Of a stretch of 64,000 nt of DNA, positions 24,801 through 37,215 are shown piece by piece. The DNA is from Cavia porcellus (Eukaryota > Chordata > Mammalia > Rodentia > Caviidae). The notes beneath the pieces were generated by a model. It saw only the letters and a list, made by a program, of their open reading frames with translations. It was not told the origin of the DNA and ran no database searches. Location of the stretch: assembly GCF_034190915.1 (NCBI RefSeq), contig NW_026947485.1, positions 52,205,337 to 52,269,336 on the forward strand, in the 5' to 3' direction. Made by a program: the position numbers and the translations under genes. Every line of letters begins with the position of its first letter. Within the stretch, counting starts at the first letter, position 1.

Positions 24801-26399
24801 AGTATGTAGAAAGCCAAGAAAGAAATTCAAGTATGGAAAGAATTTAATGTATGACAAAGGTAATGATCTATTGAGTAGAAAACAATGTTTAACTTAAAAA
24901 TACTGCTGTGATAGTATGGTAATCATAGATAATATACGTGCTATGTATTTTAAAAAGCTAAAACTGACTTTGAATTCCTGTACAATAGAAAAAAAATGTT
25001 GAGAAGCTTTGTACATTTAATAGGATGCCAACAATGCACAATGTGTACAATTATGGAATATGTCATAGTAATATATTATTATATAAAACTTTTATATATT
25101 TATATAACAGTTAAAATGTTTTTAAAAAGCAAAACCAATTTTGTAAATAGCTCTTCACTTTTGCTGTTGGAGTACTATTGATTGACTTAAACTTATAATT
25201 GCACATATGAAATTAAAGTAGAAAAAATATTGCTGGTATAGGAAAATTCATCGAGGAAAATAAAATTGGACTTGCCTTAAATGTAGACAAAGTAAAATTT
25301 TTAAATTTTAAAATAAAAAAGAATAAAAATGATATGGGATTTCTTTATTTTAGTGAGAGAAATACAGTAAAAACAATGGTAAGTGTTTCAGAACAAGAAG
25401 ATGGGAGATTAACAGTGGCTGATATATTGCATACTATTATCTTCTAAGTACTTGCTCATATTACAGTATATAGTCATGAAATTTGGTCAAACAATAAAAG
25501 TACAAGCAGTTCTTTTCAATGACTTAATAGGAATTGGTAATATCTTAGCTATCTTGTGTATACACACACACACATATATATACACACATATTTTTCTTAT
25601 TCCTTCCTTCTTTTATCCTTTCTCCCATCCCAGTTGTTCAAATGATATGGAAATTCAAAAAAATACAACAGGAAATTAACAATGGTTAATATTTGGTATA
25701 TTGTAATCTTTAAAGTAGGTTGCTCAGATTACAAGATACAGGCATGAAAAGCCAATCAATGAAAGCATAACCATTCTTTTTGGTGAGCTAACAGAGATTA
25801 GTAGTATAATTATAAAGTTAAGAAAAAACCTACAAAAATGCATATATACTGGAATAACTATTTTTATTAAGATATTCAGAAGATCTGAAACACACTTGCT
25901 GTATAAAAATGATTGTGAAAGACCATTCAATAAAATGATACAAAAATTAAGGAAAATACTTGCAATACAAGTGTAAGAAAATATCTGTAACATACCAAAA
26001 CACTTCAAAATTCCTCCAATAACTGCAAATATATTAATAAGCAACTAAAAGGAAAGCAAATACAAATGACCAATGGATAATTAAATATGCTTATATAAGA
26101 AACTACAAAATAATTATTTATTGAGTATTACAAGCTTGTGAGCATAAAAGTACAGTCAGTACTGTCATAGACATATTTTAGTTGGAAGTAGAAAAGATAA
26201 TATATAAATAAAATGTGAAAAACAATATATCTTGTGGATAAAACCATGGAGTATAATAAGGGTGGAAATTGGCTATTGCAGATATTTAATCCAAAATGTG
26301 ATCTCTAATAGAGTGAATTCTCATCACAGTCCTCAATAATATGATACAGTATGATAGCCAATAACTGGAAGCTATTACAATACATGCATTAGATCAGCA
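24801..26399. other. About 1.6 kb AT-rich, no gene; partly L1-like
   Basis: There is a short (CA)n/(TA)n at 25561-25590. From about 25930 on, wording such as 'caaatgaccaatggataatt' vaguely recalls L1 ORF2 3' sequence. Divergence is too high to assign boundaries. Confidence 0.35.
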
Positions 26400-26665
26400 A
26401 ATATGAAAAGGTGAGAGGGAACTTTTGGTGTTAGGGGTATTTAAATACATGCTATATTCTGTTCATACACTGCTGTTGAAATGTGAACTCTTTCAGCCCA
26501 TGTGAAAACTTGCCAATATCTCTCAAAATTGTACATGTTCTTTAACTCAATAGTCTCTCTAAAAGAAATCTATCCTACAGAAATGACAAGAGACACACAT
26601 TAAAAACTTGTATACAAAGGTGTTTAACAAAATATTATTATGGAAATAGTCAAGTTTTCTTTATT
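26400..26665 (+). mobile_element. Old L1 3' end fragment
   Basis: The order 'tgagagggaacttttggtg', 'catacactgctgttgaaatg', 'gtgaaaacttgccaatatctc', 'ctttaactcaatagtctctc', 'atctatcctacagaaatga' is that of the L1 ORF2 3' end: the 'tgctggtgggaatgt' to 'acccagcaattccactcct' region. It is an ancient copy, with no frame. Confidence 0.5.
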
Positions 26666-26810
26666 TATGTTCATGTTTTTTGTTTTTGTTTGAAATTCAC
26701 ATGATTCTAAATAAAGCAAATTCCTAAATGTAAAATCAAGTTATCCTGAAGAATGTGCTTATGTATTTGTATAGACCTTTTATACTAAAATGGGTTGCTC
26801 ACCGAAATTA

Positions 26811-29800
26811 TTCCATGCATGTTATTGGATCATAGTCATGAAACTAGAAATGAATGAAAAAAGAAACTTCAAAAATCCCACAAACACATGGAAATTGAAT
26901 AATAAACTCCTGAGTAATCAGTGGATCACAGAGGAAATTAAAAAAGAAATTAAACAATATCTACAAGCAAATGAAAATGTAAATAATACTTCCTGGAATC
27001 TGTGGGATGCAATGAAAAGAGTCCTCAGAGGAAAACTTATTGTGGTGAATTCCCACATCAGGAAAACAGAACAAATACAAATAAACAACCTGATGCTATA
27101 CCTCAAACACCTAGAAAAAGAAGAGCAAGTCAAGCCCAAAGCCAAAAGAAGGGAGTAAATTATAAAGATCAGAGCAGAAATCAATGCAATAGAGACTAAG
27201 AAAATAATACAAGGAATCAATGAATCAAAGAGTTGGTTCTTTGAAAGAATAAATAAAATTGATGAGCCTCTAGACAAACTTATTTTAAAAAGGAAAAAAA
27301 ACTCAAAAAAGGAATGAAAAGGATGAAATCATTACAGAAGATCATCAATATCTATTTCGAAAATCTCTACTCTTACAGGTTTGATAACACAGAAGAAATG
27401 GACAGATTCCTAGAAACATATGAAGTACTAAACCTGGATCAGGAACATGTAAAACTGCTGAATAACCCAATTTCAATTAATGAAATTAAAAATGTAATTA
27501 AAACCTTACAAACAAAGAAAAGCCCCAGGTCCAGATGGATTCACTGCAGAATTTTACAAGAAACTCAAAGAAGACTTAATGCCAACACTCCTCAAACTCT
27601 TCAATGAAATTGAAAGGGAAACAATTCTCCCTAACTCATTCCTGAGCAAGTATTACTCTAATACCAAAACCTGAGAAACACCCAAGCAAAAGAGAACCTC
27701 AGGCCAATCTCCCTAATGTACAAAGATGCAAAAATTCTCAATAAAATATTGGCAAACAGAACGCAGCAAATCGTCAAGAAGATTATACACCACAACCAGT
27801 GAAATTCATCCCAGGCATGCAGGGACGGCTCAATATATGCAAATCAATACAGGTAATCTACCATATCGATAGAGACAAAAATAAGAATCACATGATCATC
27901 TCTATAGATGCATAAAAAGCTTTTGATAAGGTCCAACACTTTCATGGTAAGAACTTTACAGAAAATGAGAATAAATGGTCTTTACCTCAATATGATAAAA
28001 GCCATCTATGAAAAATCAACATCCAGCATCATATTAAACAGCCAAAAACTGAAAGCCTTTACTCTAAAATCAGGAACAAGAGAAGAATGTCCATTATCAA
28101 CACTTCTATTTAATATTGTGCTGGAAATACTAGCCAGAGCAATTATATAAAAGAGAAATAAAAGGAGTAAGGATAGGAAAATAAGAAGTTAAATTATCAT
28201 TAATTACAGATGACATTATACTCTACATAGAAGACTCCCAAAACTCCATTGAGAGATTCCTAAATATAAAAAATAAATTCATTAATGTAGCTGGATACAA
28301 AATCAACACTCAAAAATCAATAGCATTCTTATACAAACAACAAACTCACAGAGAGAAATAGGAGAAGTCACACCTTTCACAATAGCATCCAAAAAATGAA
28401 ATGCTTAGGAATCAATCTAACAAAAGAAGTAAAATGTCTGCTCAGGGAAAATTATAATACCCTGGAAATAGAAGTTGAAGAGGATCTCAGAAAATGGCAA
28501 GATATTTCTTATTCATGGGTAGGAAGAACAAATATTATGAAAATGTTCACTCTCCCAAAATCATTTTTTTTCACCCAAAATTATTATAATGGATTTAATG
28601 CAATCCCAATCAGAATACCACTAGCATATCTCACAGACCTGGAGAAATCAGTCCTAAAATTCATCTGGAACTAGAAAAGTCTCCTAGAGTAGCAAAAGCA
28701 ATTCTGAGCAACAAAGGCAAGAGGCATCATAATTCCTGACTTGAATTATACTACAAAGCTACTTTAATAAAATCAGCATGGTACTAGAATAAAAGCAGAT
28801 CAGAAGATCAATGGAATAGATTAGAAGATACAGCTACAAGTACAAACACACTTAGCCACCTTATCTTTCATAAAGGGGCCAAACACATTCACTGGAAGAA
28901 AGATAGACTCTTTAATAAATTATGCTGGAAAAAACTGGCTCTCCATATGTCAAAAACTAAAACTAGGCCCAATGCCTATCACCATGTACTAAGCTAAAGT
29001 CAAAATAGATTAAGGATCTAAATATGAAAACAGAAACACTAAATCTGCTGAAAGGCAAAGTAGGTAAAATCTTGAAGTCATAGGGGTAGGTAGAGAATTC
29101 ATGAACAAAAATCAAACTGTACAGGAAATACTTCCCAGAATCAATAACTAGGATCCCATCTTATTCAAATTTTTGCATGTTTAAAGACATCTCCAACAGA
29201 ATGAAAAGAAAACCCATGAATTTTGAAAAAATCTTAACTGTCCCTCAGACAAAAGACTTCTATCTAGAACATAAAAAGAATTTTTAAAAAAATCAGACCC
29301 CTGAAATTCAATGGCCCAAACCTAAAATGGGTATCTGAGATGAATACACAGTTCTCAGATAAAGAAATACAAAAGGCAAATAAATACATGAAAAAATGTT
29401 CAGCATCATTGGTCTTAGAAAAATGGAAATTAAAACAACACTGAGGCTCCATCTCACTCCAGAAAGAATGGCCAAGATAAAGAAAAGTAACAACAATGAA
29501 TGCCAGAAAGAGAGACTGTGGGGGAAAAGGAAGTCTCCTGCACTGTTGGTGGGAGTGTAGACTGTGCAACCATTGTGGAGGTCAGTTTGGAGATTTCTCA
29601 AAAAGCTGGAATTGGAAGTCCCATTTGACCAGGCTATTCCACTTCTGGGCATATTCCCAGAAGAACTGAAAACATCATATCACAGTGATATATGTGCATC
29701 CATATTTATAGCAGCACAACTTGTAATAGCCAGATCTTAGAAATAACCTAAATTCCCATCAACTGAGGAATGGACAATAAAGATGTGGTATTTTGTACAA

Positions 29801-29940
29801 TGGAGTAGTACTCAGCTCTTAAGTATGATCACATTGAGATATTTATAAATAAATGAATACAACTTGAGACCATATTCATAAGTGAAATGAATCAAACTCA
29901 CATGAGTAAGTACCATATTGTCTCCCTAGTGTAAGAAATG
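26811..29940 (+). pseudogene. L1 ORF2 pseudogene (RT and C-terminal parts), copy A
   Basis: ORF2p is the endonuclease/reverse transcriptase that drives L1 retrotransposition. The surviving frames are 26790-27158, 27314-27607, 27908-28150 and 28396-28674. They read collinearly as the linker (WITEEIKKEIK at about residues 49-59 of the first frame), the RT N-terminal region ([19 protein letters not shown]), and the RT region downstream of the palm with the TLPK...RIPLAYLTDLEKS stretch. The catalytic box, normally FADD, reads ITDD in one frame at about 28199-28214. Many stops and frameshifts make it non-functional. A CCHC-like C-terminal segment with 'tgcactgttggtgggagtgt' is at 29539-29558. Confidence 0.85.
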
Positions 29941-30906
29941 ACAGGAATACGTAAGATACAAAATCCTCAATAAATGCAGTGAAAGAGTAAGAACCTGCTC
30001 AAAAGGGGAAAAAATAACATCTCAGGGAAAATGTGGAAAAAGAAAAAGGAAAGGAAAAGAAAATATATCTAAATTTGTATAAACACAATTAGGATAGCTA
30101 AAATGATTGTGCTACAAATTCTGTAAGTTTATAGAACAAAGCAGTTAACATTCATAAGATTGGAACAATTTTGCATGTTGTGTCTAGTGACCTGAAGAAC
30201 TCTTAAAGATCACTATATAAAATATCAAAATTAATTCTGTTCCTACCATCTTGTTTTGAAAGCCTATATCATCATTATTTTCGGATCTTTGCTATTGTTA
30301 TTTATTTGTCTTTTTTGTTTCTTACTTTTCTAATAATACGTTTGTTTTGTTTTGTTTTTCCTTCTAATGCAGAAAGGATAGCTATACATGTAGAGGCCTA
30401 GAACTTCTCCTAAGCAGTTTACAAGAATCGATTATACTATGTGTGATGAAATGAACAGCTACTTTAAAGAAAAACAGACATTATGGTATCCGTTGCTGAT
30501 TCCATATCATCTTGCTGTGAAGTCCAGTAATGCTTCTATTCTCGGTTTAGAGTGGTTTTAGTCTGTTTTGTGTTGTGTAACTTCAACATACATGAAGGTA
30601 TGGACAGCTATTTTTAAGAGAACAAGAAACATTATGGTAGACATTGTTAATTTTCCTATTGTCTAGTTTTGAAGGCCTATAAGGCCTTCATTACTCTATT
30701 CTGATCAATTTTGTACCACTTTGTTTTGTATGCATTCATTGTGTGTGAAGATATAGACAGCTTTTTAGAAGAAAACAAGAGTCATTGTGGTAGCCACTGT
30801 AGATCTCCTATTGTGTTGCTTTGAAATCTGTGTCACTTACCTTGTTTTCTTCTGATCTTCTTTGTTCTGTTTTGTTATGTTTAGATTTACCCTTTTTAAA
30901 ATAAAA

Positions 30907-30926
30907 ATATATATATATATATATAT
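30907..30926. repeat. (AT)n microsatellite at L1 tail
   Basis: A perfect AT run directly after the L1 poly(A)-like 'aaaataaaaat'. It probably grew from the A-rich tail. Confidence 0.9.
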
Positions 30927-30959
30927 AAAGAGACATTAACTACAGCAAAATTACAATTG

Positions 30960-33303
30960 TGAAGTGGGTCTTTTACTTACAAACTCAATTCATTTGCAAA
31001 AACTAGATGTAATTCAGGTTGTTTGTAAATCGACTCTTTTTCCCACAAAAATTAACCACAATGCATTCCATACCACCCAAAGTACAACATAACTAACATT
31101 TTCATAATAAAAAAAGATTGTATAATTTGTGTAATTTTCCAGAAACACCAATAGTTTTCCAAGTATACTTTCCAAAAGTAAAACATGCTTAGTTTACCCA
31201 AAACAACAATTTCATACTGCACTCACCATTCAAGTTGCCTTCGTTGGCTTGCAGGAAGAAAGGATGAAATGGAAAGTGGTACTGTTTAGGAGAGATCACT
31301 TCTAAAAGAACATGAGAAACCTGGCTCTCGGATGTCCTTTCTTTCCTTGGGAGAGTCTGAAACCGAGAAGGACCTGATTCTGTCTCACTAGGTCTCGACT
31401 TTTTCAGAACTAAAACCTGGTCTAAGGTTATATGTTTCTATCTTTTCTTTGACACTGTTCTATAGTGTGTCTTGAAACTGTCATTAAGCAAGTAAATGGA
31501 ACAATTTTTTGACTTTTTTTTTCTGTCTTCTCTACAAATGTTTGTAGCTCTGTCTATTTTTTTCTGGATTTCTTTTATTTCAGGAGAACCTTGCTGTACT
31601 GATGGTTGAGACTCTCCCTCCTTTTCAGGAAGCTCCTCAGCTGCCATTCTGTGTTGCTCAGCCAGAAGTTGCTGAAGCTCCTCTGTAGACAGTTCCTCTT
31701 AGTGTTCCTCCACCAGTGTCTCAGCATCACCTCTCTCTACCTGGAAGCCTATGGACTCTGCTACAGTGACAGTGTCATCAACCACAGAGCAGTTGAATGC
31801 TAAGGCTTCTCTATACAGCCTTCAAACTCTCTCTCCTGTATAATCTTAAGCCATACTTTCTTCCAAGCAGATCTCAGAGTCTTTGGAGAGACAGTGGTCC
31901 TGGATTTCTCAGCTAAACCCATACAGGGAAGGAATTTGTAATGTTCCCTTCGGAGCTCTTTAAGAGTTAAGTCTGTATCTGAGATATCTGGAGGCATTTC
32001 AGAAACAGTCTCTTGGTGTGTAAGTTATTAAAGTTACCTATAACCTCTTGGTACCTAAGTCACAGTATAGGAGTTATATTAGATGGGAGGAATTTGACTG
32101 AGAGCCATGAGAATTCTTCAGGTAATTCTTCTCCTAAATCTCATATTGGAGCAGGTGTATTGTCCATGATAAGGTGAGCTTTGAGTAGTAAACTTTTGCC
32201 CTTTAGATATTTCTTAGCAGCAGGACAGAAAGTCTTCCTGATCCTCTCAAGAAAAACTACTCTTGTTATCCAAGTTTTGCATTAGACCTTCACATGAACC
32301 GTAGCCTATTCCTCATGATTTTGTATTTTCTGAAGACTCTAGATGTCTCAGAGTGATAAACCACTCTCAGTGGCACATAGCAATAATACTAGCCATCTTC
32401 ATAGGCTTGTGACCTGGCATTTTCTTCTTATCCTTGCTAATATATGTTCTCTGAGCATTTTCTTCCAGAAGAGACCAGTTTCACCGCAGTTGAAAACTTG
32501 GTGAGAGCAAAACCTATTTCTCTGTGTCATCATTTCAAAGTATTGCACTTAATTTTCAGCAGGCCATTTTCTTCAGTATCGGCTTCTTCACCACTCCTAG
32601 TTATGGTATAAACTCCAGTTCCTGCCTTGAAACTGTGAAATCACTCCTTACTTTACCAATATGCTTCACCATTTTCATTTGTGGTAAATTATCCTTAAGA
32701 AATCTGCATTCATACCCTACCTTTTCCACAAATTATAGAATTAGATAATTGGACAGGATATCACCTGTCATCTGCCTTTCTATTAAACACACTAATCACA
32801 GCCTTTCTATCTTGTTTAATGCTATTGATCATGGCATTAATTTGAGTAACACTATACAAATCCATATACAAATCTTTTCTCTGTAGGATTGCTAAGATGG
32901 TAAATTTTCATATGCTGTACATATGAGTGAGGTTGGTCACATGAATGCCATTCTATTTTACAATGATTTTGTTCTTCTTTTGAACTATGACTGCTTTCCT
33001 TTAACTCTTCTTCCTTTCTTAGTTTCTTTTCTAGCTTTTCAGGGGCCATTTTGATAACAGCAATTGTAGTGATTATATAAACCACTGACCAAAGCATATA
33101 AGCATATGTGTCTGTGCTCATACTGATGCTTACATATGCTTGTACAGGCTTTTTGGCATCAAAAGTCTTTGTGTACAACCATTCAAGCAAGTGGCATTCT
33201 GGTTGTGGCTCAAGACTTTGGTCATAAGTTAAACCTAAAATTGCAGATGAAACCCAGATTGTTTATTTGTGAAGCTGGTCATAATCTGAGGATCCACTGT
33301 ATA
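30960..33303 (-). mobile_element. Tigger-type (pogo/Tc1-mariner) DNA transposon, near full length
   Basis: The two ends are inverted relatives. The right end, read on the minus strand from 33302, is 'cagtggatcctcagattatg'. The left end at about 30963 on the plus strand is 'agtgggtcttttacttaca'. The following 60 bp on each side show TG/CA positions that fit decayed CpGs, as is usual for old DNA transposons. The right end abuts a TA dinucleotide, the Tc1/mariner target. Between the ends lies a broken transposase on the minus strand. The length of about 2.34 kb is right for an autonomous Tigger. The plus-strand frames inside it are not genes. Confidence 0.75.
31440..33045 (-). pseudogene. Tigger transposase (DDE) pseudogene
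   Basis: The enzyme normally cuts and pastes the element and has an N-terminal DNA-binding region and a DDE catalytic domain. Minus-strand fragments in order: a possible start region near 33045 (MAPEKLEKK); the first catalytic block at about 32497-32464, reading NCGETGLFWKK where the family has N-x-D-E-T-G, so the first catalytic Asp appears lost; the second catalytic block at about 32173-32159 (LIMDN), which keeps its Asp; a segment like the family's FLPPNTT; then the 65-codon frame 31997-31800 with LRSAWKKVW, a C-terminal hallmark; then the 69-codon frame 31647-31438. Multiple frameshifts and stops are present. The N-terminal helix-turn-helix part is not recognisable. Confidence 0.7.
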
Positions 33304-35364
33304 GGCAAAGTGATGATAAAAAGGTGAAAATTGAATAACTTAATATGTTTAGAATCACCTGCACCAGTCACAAAGATTAAATTTAGGTCTATAGCTACTT
33401 ATATCAAGAGATATATTTTATTTTAGAGTATTGGTGAATGAGAAGAATAATATAATCGAAGAGGTATATAAAATATTATTCTGTTTAAATGACTCAAGAA
33501 AGAAATCCACAATAATGCTTTGAAAGAAATTTTTGTTTTCAGTTCTTAGTGTTTTTTGGATGTTGAGATGTCTCAAAATATAATTTGTAAGATTGAGCAG
33601 CATCTTGGGAACAATGAACTGGACATATTTGACACAGCTACCACTTAACTAATTGGAGATTTCAAGATGCATACAGGAAAGTTTTTCTGTACCACAATTG
33701 TGGGCACAGCTGTAGCTCTGGAGGACAGTACTCAACCCGTAAATCCTTTTTTCTCTTGGGGTGACTGCGTACATGGAGCACTAATAAACTCAGCTGTGCA
33801 CAAGAGGCCTTTGCCTCTATGCAAGGTGATGAACCTTCCCCCACCCCTCCACTGAGCAGGACTCACTATTAAATACGTAAATTAGTCCCCTTCTGAAATT
33901 AGTTAGCTCTTGTGGCATTTCCATCTCCAACATAGCTTCAAATAAAATTATATTAATGGCTTCTCATTGCTGCTTCTTTCATTTTATACATAACCTAGGA
34001 ATAAGGAGACACATTGTTCGACTCCCATCAAAGATAGGTGGACCTACACAAATATTCACATGGGGTTATCTGAGCATGGATAAGGGATGAAAATGCACAA
34101 GGTTGAAAGGAAAGATAAGGGAATAAAGAAACTGAGAAAAGGGATAAGTTGAAAAGAATAAAAAATGTTTATTAAAAAAGATTCATAATGTGTTCTCATT
34201 TTTGCTGAAAGTTAATGATTGTATATCCATGAAAAATGCTTAAGAAATATCATCATCAACATATTAATGATTCATTTAATTGTGGCAGGATTTTAAATAA
34301 TCTTTGTTTTCATTATATTTTTAAAATATTATTTTTCTTGAATATTGCTTTATTTTTTACAACATGAAATATATGTAATATGTATATATAGTTTTATTAT
34401 ATACAAATAAACAGATGTGTGCTTGAAGTTTGGAATGGGTTTAATATTACTCAAACATGATTTATTCTTTATTGAATCATTTGAGCTCATTGGATAACCA
34501 CATCTAATAAAGGGGGTGATTTCATTGGCAAAAGGTTAAATGTTCTAACTCCAATAATAGCATAAGAATAGTGGGAGGTTTGGTAGCTTCTTTAAAGTTA
34601 CAGCAAACACTAAGACTTCCTTGAGAAGCTATTGAAATTTTTCCCTAAATAGCACAAGACATTTGCACAGCTATACTCACTCACCTGAGCTGGGGAAAAG
34701 GGACTCTTCAGTTCATTCCCTGCTCTTCTTATTCAAGGTCTATTGAAACTCAAGGGAATGAAATTTGAAAAAATACATCAAAATATTCCCAGTATATTTA
34801 TCAAAAAGGAGTTTATAGGGACTACTTTGCCATAAAGATCAGTAGTATCCAGAACTGTTTCTTTCTGCTTTAACTGACCAGCCAAGCCAGCCTCTGTGAT
34901 GTGGGCACAACCATGCTCCTCTCTTGTCACTTCCAAATAATCAACTGAGTTTGTAAGACAAACCAAACTCTGCATCCTGACATAATTATTATTCTCTTTC
35001 CTAATTCTAGGTACCTCAGAGTAAATTTGCAGAAATGTGGAGGACAGATGGTTTTCCTCAAATTAAGTACGGCTGCATACCTCTTCATACTAGTGAAAAT
35101 TAACAATTATTCCTATTTTTCTATTGAACATAGTTTCTGCAGGAACTCTGTAAAGAACTATAAATATTTAAAAAGACAAAATATAACTATTCTGGTTCTC
35201 CACTTGTGACACTCAAAATACTTTCAAAGTGTTACCCATAAAACATAACCATCAAAAGGTCTATTGGAAATAAGAAGATAAGCAGAAATTCTGTCACCCA
35301 GTTGAAAGGATCAACTTCAAAATTTCAAGATAAAACATTAAAATACTAAAATCAAAATAAATGT
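33304..35364. other. About 2 kb without identifiable gene
   Basis: Mostly AT-rich unique DNA. The segment 33600-33860 is higher in GC and has 'ctaataaactcagctgtgc' at about 33780, which could be a retroviral R-region scrap. No ends support this. The two 60-codon frames there overlap antisense and are not called. Confidence 0.35.
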
Positions 35365-36230
35365 CATTGGACTTTCAGGAGAACATGGCAGAGAGATAAC
35401 AGCAGCTATGGAGGCTCTCTGAGATAACCCGCTTAGAATCCAGGAATGGTGCGGTGTTAGGAGTCCTAAGCAACTGGAGATATACTCTGCCGACCTAGGA
35501 ATGAACTTAGCTGAGAGAAACCAACTGGAAATGCAATCCTGGGGCTATAACCAGAACAGATAAAATCTCTGCATGGAAGCTGGAACCCACCCCTCTGGAA
35601 GCTGTGATTTGAATTTCCTGCCACGGCTTCTGCGTCTGAATCAGCACAGCAGGAAGAGAGACGTGTGAAAGCTCTGAGAGTGGGAATCAGTGAACAGAGT
35701 CGAGAGCATGACTGGCAAGGAGCCCTGCATCGACCTGCAGTTAGTGAGAGGAACAGGACCCCTTCCATAGATTAGGAGGCTCTAACAGAGGACATTCTGG
35801 GACTGGGCAGACTAGCTGTAAAAGGACGATGCAGTGACTTTAGTTGGATGTTCCCTCTCAAGCAGGATTGGTGGGGAGTGCTTGGCCTGGGTGACGCTGC
35901 GGACTAAGACCCAGTAGGCTAGCCCAAACCAGGTCCCAGTGCCTGGTGGTGCGCCCTAGCAGTGAAACCTTCAGTAGGTTGCCCTGGAGGTGTAGGCCCA
36001 GCAGAGGCTGCCCAGGTCTGTGTCTCCCTAGTACACTGCAGTGGGTGGGAATACCCACCAGCAGATTCAAACAAATTGTAGCCAACAAAGAAAGAAACTG
36101 GGCCTCCTATATACACTTGTATGGAAGGAACAAAAAGTATGGGAAGAGGGAGCAACAAGAAAGAGTCCTCAGTCCCCAGTCCTGAGAACACTGATCAGGA
36201 AAAATAAATGCAAAGGAGAATGAGGACAGA
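35365..36230 (+). promoter_or_regulatory. L1 5' UTR-like region of the ORF2-less element
   Basis: About 865 bp, richer in GC and CpG than its flanks, directly upstream of ORF1. It starts soon after 'tttcaggagaacatggcaga' at about 35374. L1 5' UTRs hold the internal pol II promoter. No tandem monomers are visible, and it does not resemble the GC-rich monomers at 38710-39002. Overlapping frames on both strands here (60-100 codons) reflect base composition. Confidence 0.5.
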
Positions 36231-36236
36231 AAATAT

Positions 36237-37215
36237 GCAATATCGGACACGGCACCAATAGACATAAAGCGATATTTCCGGAGCCTCACAGACGAGTTCA
36301 AAAGTCAAATATTTAACAAAATAAAGCAAGATATAAGTAGAATAGTTAGAGAAATGCTAAGCACTACCCAAGAAAAAACAGATGGTGGAATGGAAGAACA
36401 GAAAAAAAGGGGAGAATTGCTTAATGGAGAAAATAGAGCAAACATAGAATACGTGAAGCAGGTTCAAAGAGATTACCAGGAAACTAAAAACTCTGTTGAA
36501 AGCTGGCATAACAGCTTGAAAGAAAATAAGGATAGATTATCTGAACTGAAGGACAGATCTGTAATGTGGGAGCATGAAATGAAAAACTTCTTAAATATAA
36601 CAAGGAAACAAACAGCAATAATACAAAAGCTAGAAGATGATAAGAGGATCTATAACTTAAGAATTAAGAACATAAAAGAAGTAGGGATACAAACAAATGA
36701 ACTACAAAAGCTATTCACAGAAATAATCCAGGAGAATTTTCCTAATTTAGCAAAAAGTAAAGATGTATGAGGCATACAGGACCCCAGCCACCTACAATCC
36801 AAACAAAACTACACCCAGGCACATAATAATCAAAATTCCAGAAATCCAATATAAGAACAGAATATTAAAAGCCATCAGAGACAAGAAACAGATCAGTTAC
36901 AAGGGAACACCCATCAGAATTACAGCAGACTTCTCGGCACAAACCATCAAATCACGAAGAGCATGGGGGAAAAAATTCAAGCTTTGAAAGATAATAACCT
37001 CCAGCCAAGATTGATATGTCCTGCACAACTGTCCCTAGAAATTGATGGAAAAACAAGGTGCTTCCAGGATAAAGAGGAACTAGGGGAATTTGCAACCACC
37101 AATTCAACTCTACAGAGTTGCAAGATATTCTAAAAAAGAAAAATACCAAGATTCCAGAAACAGTGGCAGAGAGGCCACAATGAATGGAGCAGAAAGTGAA
37201 ATAAAGAAGACAAAC
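36237..37215 (+). pseudogene. L1 ORF1 pseudogene (coiled coil, RRM, C-terminal domain)
   Basis: ORF1p is the trimeric RNA-binding chaperone of L1. The longest frame (36354-36770, open upstream to about 36240) holds the coiled-coil region. It continues into the RRM with IQKLEDDKRIYNLRIKNIKE at residues 82-101 of that frame. A frameshift near 36770 moves the frame to 36763-36987, which has the RRM-to-CTD stretch PRHIIIKIPE and ADFSAQTIKSRRAW (residues 58-71 of that frame). After a stop at 36987 the C-terminal domain can still be followed to about 37125. At least two frameshifts or stops make it non-functional. There is no ORF2 downstream. Confidence 0.85.

Larger units (their letters stand above)
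26800..30930 (+). mobile_element. L1 copy A (5'-truncated), ORF2 remnant plus modular 3' UTR
   Basis: The 5' end lies in the endonuclease/RT linker region of ORF2 (about 26800). The body runs through the RT domain and the C-terminal region to about 29940. About 1 kb of 3' UTR follows, with 'ttgttttgaa'-type modules at about 30250, 30508, 30660 and 30813. The tail is A-rich and runs into an (AT)n at 30907-30926. No ORF1 or 5' UTR is present. I found no convincing target duplication. Confidence 0.85.

Noticed and set aside
33600..33860. Possible LTR fragment with an AATAAA signal
   Set aside because: No TG/CA ends, no target duplication and no family resemblance beyond composition.
35466..36223. 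Several overlapping 60-100-codon frames on both strands
   Set aside because: They sit in the GC-richer 5' UTR-like region of the ORF2-less L1, where stops are rarer.
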